DNA of 53,596 nucleotides from Faecalibacterium sp. UBA1819 (GTDB taxonomy: Bacteria > Bacillota > Clostridia > Oscillospirales > Ruminococcaceae), in assembly GCA_002315015.1 (NCBI GenBank), contig DCEX01000015.1:25056-78651 (forward strand). The letters run 5' to 3'. Below, piece by piece: positions 50,585 to 53,596 of the stretch (the first letter of the stretch is position 1; the number at the start of each line of letters is the position of its first letter). A program made the position numbers and the translations under genes. The notes below the pieces were generated by a model, which saw only the letters and a program-made list of their open reading frames with translations, did no database searches and was not told the origin of the DNA.

Positions 50585-51871
50585 ATGGATTACGAAAAGG
50601 CGTTGGAGTGGGTACACAGCTTGCCGCGACTGGCAGAACATCCCGGCGTGGAAAACGAAAAAAAGCTGTTGGAAAAGCTGGGGAATCCAGAAAAAAGCTT
50701 GAAGTTTGTACACATTGCAGGGACAAACGGAAAAGGCAGCACAACCATGATGATGTCCAACATATTAAAATGTGCCGGTTACCGCGTGGGGGCAACCATC
50801 AGCCCGTATGTACTCGATTTTCGGGAACGGTTTCAAATCAATGGCGAAATGATTGGAAAAGATGTTCTGGCGGAAGTTTTAACACAGGTGCGCAAAGCGG
50901 TAGAAGCATTGGAAAACGAAGGCTGGGACAGCATGGTAGAATTTGACGTTGTAACAGCTGCGGCTTTGGTGTGGTTTGCAAAAGAAAAATGCGACATCGT
51001 TTGTATGGAAACCGGATTGGGAGGGCGCTTGGATGCGACCAATGCGGTAGAAAATACTTTGGTGGTGTGTATTACGGCCATTGGAAAAGACCACACAGAA
51101 TTGCTGGGCGATACCTTGGAGAAAATTGCGCGGGAAAAGTGTGGGATTTTCAAAAAAGGCTGTACCGTCGTGTGCTATCCTGAACAGGAAAAGGAAGTTA
51201 TAGAGGTTGTCCAGGAGCAGGCGAAACAATATCATGCGCCTATTCGGATGCCGGAACAAGAGGATTTTTATTTTTACCGAGGTCAGCCCTTTGAAAACCG
51301 TGTGAACTACGGCGGATATGATTTGAACATTGCGATGCCGGGAAAGCATCAAGCCTATAATGCGGGTGTGGCGATAGAAATTGCGCTGGCGCTGTGTGAC
51401 AAAGGATTTGATATTTCTGACGAGGCCATCATAGAGGGAATTGAAGAAACGAAGTTCCCGGCAAGAATTGAAGTGTTCTGTAAACGTCCGCCGCTGATTT
51501 TGGATGGGATGCATAATGTGCAGGGCGCAAAAGCGCTGGCGAGTGTTTTGGAACAGGAGAAAGTGAAGCACCTCACCTTGGTGATTGGCGTTTTGCATGG
51601 AAAAGGCGAGGAAAAGATGCTGGAGCTTTTGGCGCCTTATGCAGACCGCTGCTGCACGGTGACGCCGGACAGTCCGCGTGCGATTCCTGCACAGGAATTG
51701 GCACAGACCGCAAAGCGGTATTATCGGGAAACGGCCTTTTTTGAAAGTGTTCCGCAGGCGCTTCGTCATGCGATGCAATTTGCAGAGAACGGGCTGTTGA
51801 TTTGCGGGAGCTTATATTTGGCGGCAGAGGTAAGGTCACTTTTAGAAAAAACAGCAAATACAACAGTTTAA
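50585..51871 (+). CDS. folC: Folylpolyglutamate / dihydrofolate synthase FolC, 428 aa
   Basis: Mur-ligase-like enzyme adding glutamate to dihydropteroate or folate. Typical parts: FVHIAGTNGKGSTTMMM (P-loop), ISPYVLDFRERFQING (the H/Y..f.ERi.ing loop), VCMETGLGGRLDATNAV, ITAIGKDHTELLGDTLEKIAREK (quoted in part), KFPARIEVF, and ILDGMHNVQGAKAL with the D.AHN-like motif. The P-loop Lys and the GKDHTE metal His are present. AAAAGGAG precedes ATG 50585. It ends at a terminator just before the spoIIA operon. Confidence 0.94.
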   Translation: MDYEKALEWVHSLPRLAEHPGVENEKKLLEKLGNPEKSLKFVHIAGTNGKGSTTMMMSNILKCAGYRVGATISPYVLDFRERFQINGEMIGKDVLAEVLTQVRKAVEALENEGWDSMVEFDVVTAAALVWFAKEKCDIVCMETGLGGRLDATNAVENTLVVCITAIGKDHTELLGDTLEKIAREKCGIFKKGCTVVCYPEQEKEVIEVVQEQAKQYHAPIRMPEQEDFYFYRGQPFENRVNYGGYDLNIAMPGKHQAYNAGVAIEIALALCDKGFDISDEAIIEGIEETKFPARIEVFCKRPPLILDGMHNVQGAKALASVLEQEKVKHLTLVIGVLHGKGEEKMLELLAPYADRCCTVTPDSPRAIPAQELAQTAKRYYRETAFFESVPQALRHAMQFAENGLLICGSLYLAAEVRSLLEKTANTTV

Positions 51872-51944
51872 GAGAAAAGGTGAATGCCGGATGGAAAAGA
51901 AGTGTTTTATTCCGGGATGACACCTATTGCGACAAAAAATACAT

Positions 51945-51994
51945 GGCATACAGTTTATGCTTAATGCGTAGGCTGTATGCCTTTTCTTTTTTCT
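51945..51994 (+). terminator. Terminator of folC, ahead of spoIIA
   Basis: GGCATACAG pairs with CTGTATGCC (with TGC/GCG pairing inside), followed by TTTTCTTTTTT. It ends 19 bases before spoIIAA, so the spoIIA promoter must sit at or upstream of this hairpin; I could not identify a convincing sigma-H match. Confidence 0.7.
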
Positions 51995-52012
51995 AAAAAG
52001 GAGTGCAAATAT

Positions 52013-52312
52013 ATGACGCAAGTAACGATGATGCAGGAGGGAAAACAAATGACGGCATTTTTGTCCGGCGAAATTGACCATCATTGGGCAGCCGTCCTGC
52101 GGGAGCAAATGGATGAGGCAATTAAAGCAACGGTGCCGGAAAAGCTGATCCTTGATTTTTCAGGCGTAACATTTATGGATTCTTCCGGCGTTGGATTGAT
52201 CTTAGGCAGGTACCGCTTAATGAACAGCTGGAAGGGCGTCGTTGTGGTGCAGAAAGCGCCGGCAGGAATTAAAAGGATGCTTGCCATTGCCGGTATTGAA
52301 TCAAAAGACTAA
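52013..52312 (+). CDS. spoIIAA: Anti-sigma F factor antagonist SpoIIAA, 99 aa
   Basis: STAS-domain protein that, when unphosphorylated, binds SpoIIAB and frees sigma F in the forespore. The phosphorylatable serine lies in FMDSSGVGLILGRY; counting from ATG 52013 the second Ser is residue 58, the same number as in B. subtilis. Length 99 aa versus 117 in B. subtilis. AAGGAG precedes the ATG; an in-frame ATG 36 bases upstream overlaps the terminator and is rejected. First gene of spoIIAA-spoIIAB-sigF. Confidence 0.95.
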   Translation: MTQVTMMQEGKQMTAFLSGEIDHHWAAVLREQMDEAIKATVPEKLILDFSGVTFMDSSGVGLILGRYRLMNSWKGVVVVQKAPAGIKRMLAIAGIESKD

Positions 52313-52329
52313 AGAAAAGGGAGAGCAAG

Positions 52330-52791
52330 ATGAAAGCATTAAACAGTGTGAAATTTCAATTTCCCAGCAAAAGCGTAAACGAGGGCTTTGCCAGAAGCAC
52401 GGTGGCAGCGTTTGCCGCTCAGCTGGACCCGACTTTGGATGAAATTGCCGACTTAAAAACAGCCGTTTCGGAAGCGGTGACGAATTGTATTGTACATGGA
52501 TACCCGGAAGATATTGGCGTGATTACCATAACCGCTTCTATTTATGAGGGAAACACGCTGCGGGTGGTTGTGGCGGACCGCGGCGTTGGGATTGAAAACG
52601 TAGAAAAAGCAATGGAACCAATGTACACAACGGGAGGCCCCGAACGCGCCGGGCTTGGATTTGCAGTGATGGAGAGTTTTACCGACAAAATGAAGGTGAG
52701 CTCCAAACCGGGTAAGGGGACAAGAGTGACGATGACAAAGCGGATGGGCAGCCGAGAAAATGCAAACCATGCAAGGGGAGGAGAAGTGTAA
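52330..52791 (+). CDS. spoIIAB: Anti-sigma F factor SpoIIAB, 153 aa
   Basis: GHKL-type serine kinase that phosphorylates SpoIIAA and holds sigma F inactive before septation. The N box is EIADLKTAVSEAVTNCIVHG (E and N residues), G1 is VADRGVGIENVE, and G2 includes ERAGLGFAVMESFTD and GKGTRVTMTK. Length normal. AAGGGAGAG lies before ATG 52330. Its TAA stop is immediately followed by the sigF ATG, so the two are translationally linked. Confidence 0.96.
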   Translation: MKALNSVKFQFPSKSVNEGFARSTVAAFAAQLDPTLDEIADLKTAVSEAVTNCIVHGYPEDIGVITITASIYEGNTLRVVVADRGVGIENVEKAMEPMYTTGGPERAGLGFAVMESFTDKMKVSSKPGKGTRVTMTKRMGSRENANHARGGEV

Positions 52792-53469
52792 ATGCCGCTG
52801 GCCCAAAAAGAACGTGCTGAGTTTATCGAGGAAAATTTGGGGTTGGTTCACGCATGTGCAGGACGCTTTCGCGGAAGGGGAATGGAATATGATGATTTGT
52901 ATGCCGCCGGATGCGTGGGGCTGATTAAGGCGTATGACGGCTTTGATGAATCAAGAGGACTTTGCTTTTCCACCTATGCAGTTCCTGTTATATTGGGGGA
53001 AATCAAAAAACTGTTTCGGGATGGAGGAGCCGTAAAGGTAAGCCGCTCTTTGAAAGAATTAGGAATGAAGGCAGGTGTTTTGCGCGAACGTTTTCTAAAA
53101 GAGTTCGGCAGAGAGCCATCCCTGGGGGAGATGGCTCAGCGCTTAGACGTATCAAAAGAACAATTGGCACAAGCGGTGAATGCCTCACTGCCGACAGTTT
53201 CGCTGACACCGGTGAGCGATGATGAAGGTGGAAAAGAATTTGACATCCCAGAGGAGAGCTGCGAAGAACATCTTACGGATTTACTAAGTTTGAAAAGTGT
53301 CATTGGGACATTAGAGAAAGAAGAAAGGCAGCTTTTATATTGGAGGTTCTTTCAAAATAAAACGCAAAGCGAGACAGCGGAAAAACTGGGAACCACACAG
53401 GTTCAAGTATCGAGAAAGGAGAGAAGGTTGATTGAGAAAATGAGAAGGATGATGCTGGAAGATGTATAG
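52792..53469 (+). CDS. sigF: RNA polymerase sigma-F factor (forespore), 225 aa
   Basis: Region 2 is clear: FIEENLGLVHACAGRFRGRG, DLYAAGCVGLIKAYDGFD and CFSTYAVPVILGEIKKLFRD. Region 3 follows with SRSLKELGMKAGVLRERFLK and LGEMAQRLDVSKEQLAQAV, and region 4 is the HTH TQSETAEKLGTTQVQVSRKE. It lacks the long N-terminus of sigma-A and matches the SigF/SigG group; the SpoIIAA-AB context fixes SigF. GGGGAGGAG lies within the end of spoIIAB. The operon shows the host can form endospores, at least by genotype. Confidence 0.95.
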   Translation: MPLAQKERAEFIEENLGLVHACAGRFRGRGMEYDDLYAAGCVGLIKAYDGFDESRGLCFSTYAVPVILGEIKKLFRDGGAVKVSRSLKELGMKAGVLRERFLKEFGREPSLGEMAQRLDVSKEQLAQAVNASLPTVSLTPVSDDEGGKEFDIPEESCEEHLTDLLSLKSVIGTLEKEERQLLYWRFFQNKTQSETAEKLGTTQVQVSRKERRLIEKMRRMMLEDV

Positions 53470-53559
53470 AAAGCAAATAAGGGAAATATGGTTTGAGAGG
53501 TGATGAAAGGCGAGAAAAAAAGAAAAACAGAAAAAATTGAATTTTTTTAGAAAAAGGTG

Positions 53560-53588
53560 TTGACATTGGGAGGAAAGCGTGGTATTAT
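53560..53588 (+). promoter_or_regulatory. Consensus promoter at the right edge
   Basis: TTGACA (53560-53565), 17 bases, TATTAT (53583-53588). It drives a transcript whose gene lies beyond the window, separate from spoIIA. Confidence 0.8.
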
Positions 53589-53596
53589 ATACAAGC

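Noticed and set aside
51872..52012. Search for a sigma-H promoter before spoIIAA
   Set aside because: A GAAT occurs after folC (about 51881) but without a convincing AGGA-type -35 at the right distance, so no promoter was listed.
1..53596. CRISPR arrays, prophage, transposase genes, toxin-antitoxin pairs
   Set aside because: No regularly spaced repeats, no phage structural or integrase proteins and no transposase-like ORFs were seen on either strand.

Overview
The window looks like a chromosomal segment of a low-to-moderate-GC, monoderm, spore-forming Firmicute of the class Clostridia. A relative of the Oscillospirales (gut Ruminococcaceae/Butyricicoccaceae type) is my inference from gene content, not a database result. 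Supporting signs are the sporulation operon spoIIAA-spoIIAB-sigF at the right edge, two T-box riboswitches, AGGAGG-type ribosome binding sites, several TTG/GTG starts, lipoprotein signal peptides with canonical lipoboxes, and PlsY, FtsEX-PcsB-like and S11 DD-carboxypeptidase genes. No prophage, insertion sequence with transposase, CRISPR array or resistance island is visible. The only mobile-looking DNA is a short structured intergenic repeat present twice (1-75 and about 27484-27626).

Layout. 1-6.3 kb: repeat copy and terminator, an unknown coiled-coil protein, ruvX, a DUF1266 membrane protein, then leftward DUF3842, cardiolipin synthase and a cyclophilin lipoprotein. 6.4-8.4 kb: DUF1292 protein, a structured RNA that is probably 6S RNA, a NuoE-like [2Fe-2S] protein and a lipoprotein whose mature part uses almost only Ser, Ala, Glu, Thr and Val. 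8.4-13.1 kb: MATE transporter, zinc-dependent phospholipase C-like protein, GHL10-type glycosidase lipoprotein, metallo-beta-lactamase-fold hydrolase. 13.2-17.8 kb: a lipoprotein followed by an envelope-stress-like cluster (DUF308/HdeD-like, XpaC, TelA, LemA-like, TPM domain). 17.9-20.6 kb: threonine aldolase (leftward), DUF4830 protein, RsuA-type pseudouridine synthase. 20.9-27.4 kb: PucR/CdaR-type regulator, ftsE-ftsX-PcsB-like hydrolase, an S41 protease homologue that has lost its catalytic serine, rsmA. 27.4-29.3 kb: the repeat element between two identical terminator hairpins, an unrecognised protein with some CpcT-like features, and DegV.

29.4-32.7 kb: tRNA-Gly(GCC), then a methionine-specifier T-box leader controlling metN-metI-metQ. 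32.5-37.3 kb: small membrane protein, hemW, trxA, mtaB, D-alanyl-D-alanine carboxypeptidase. 37.4-43.7 kb: pgi, a conserved P-loop protein, yceD/DUF177-rpmF, a DUF512 radical SAM protein, der, plsY. 43.7-49.9 kb: a large multi-spanning GT-C-like protein, a valine-specifier T-box leader, an acyltransferase-3 gene and valS. 50.0-53.6 kb: GNAT acetyltransferase, folC, the spoIIA operon, and at the edge a consensus promoter firing out of the window.

How the genes fit together: most are housekeeping (translation, tRNA/rRNA modification, envelope and phospholipid synthesis, cell-wall hydrolysis at division, entry into sporulation). The least ordinary points are the terminator-flanked repeat element, the serine-less S41 protease beside ftsEX, an acyltransferase placed under tRNA-Val sensing, a Met T-box with no promoter of its own visible downstream of a tRNA gene, and the Ser/Ala-only lipoprotein.
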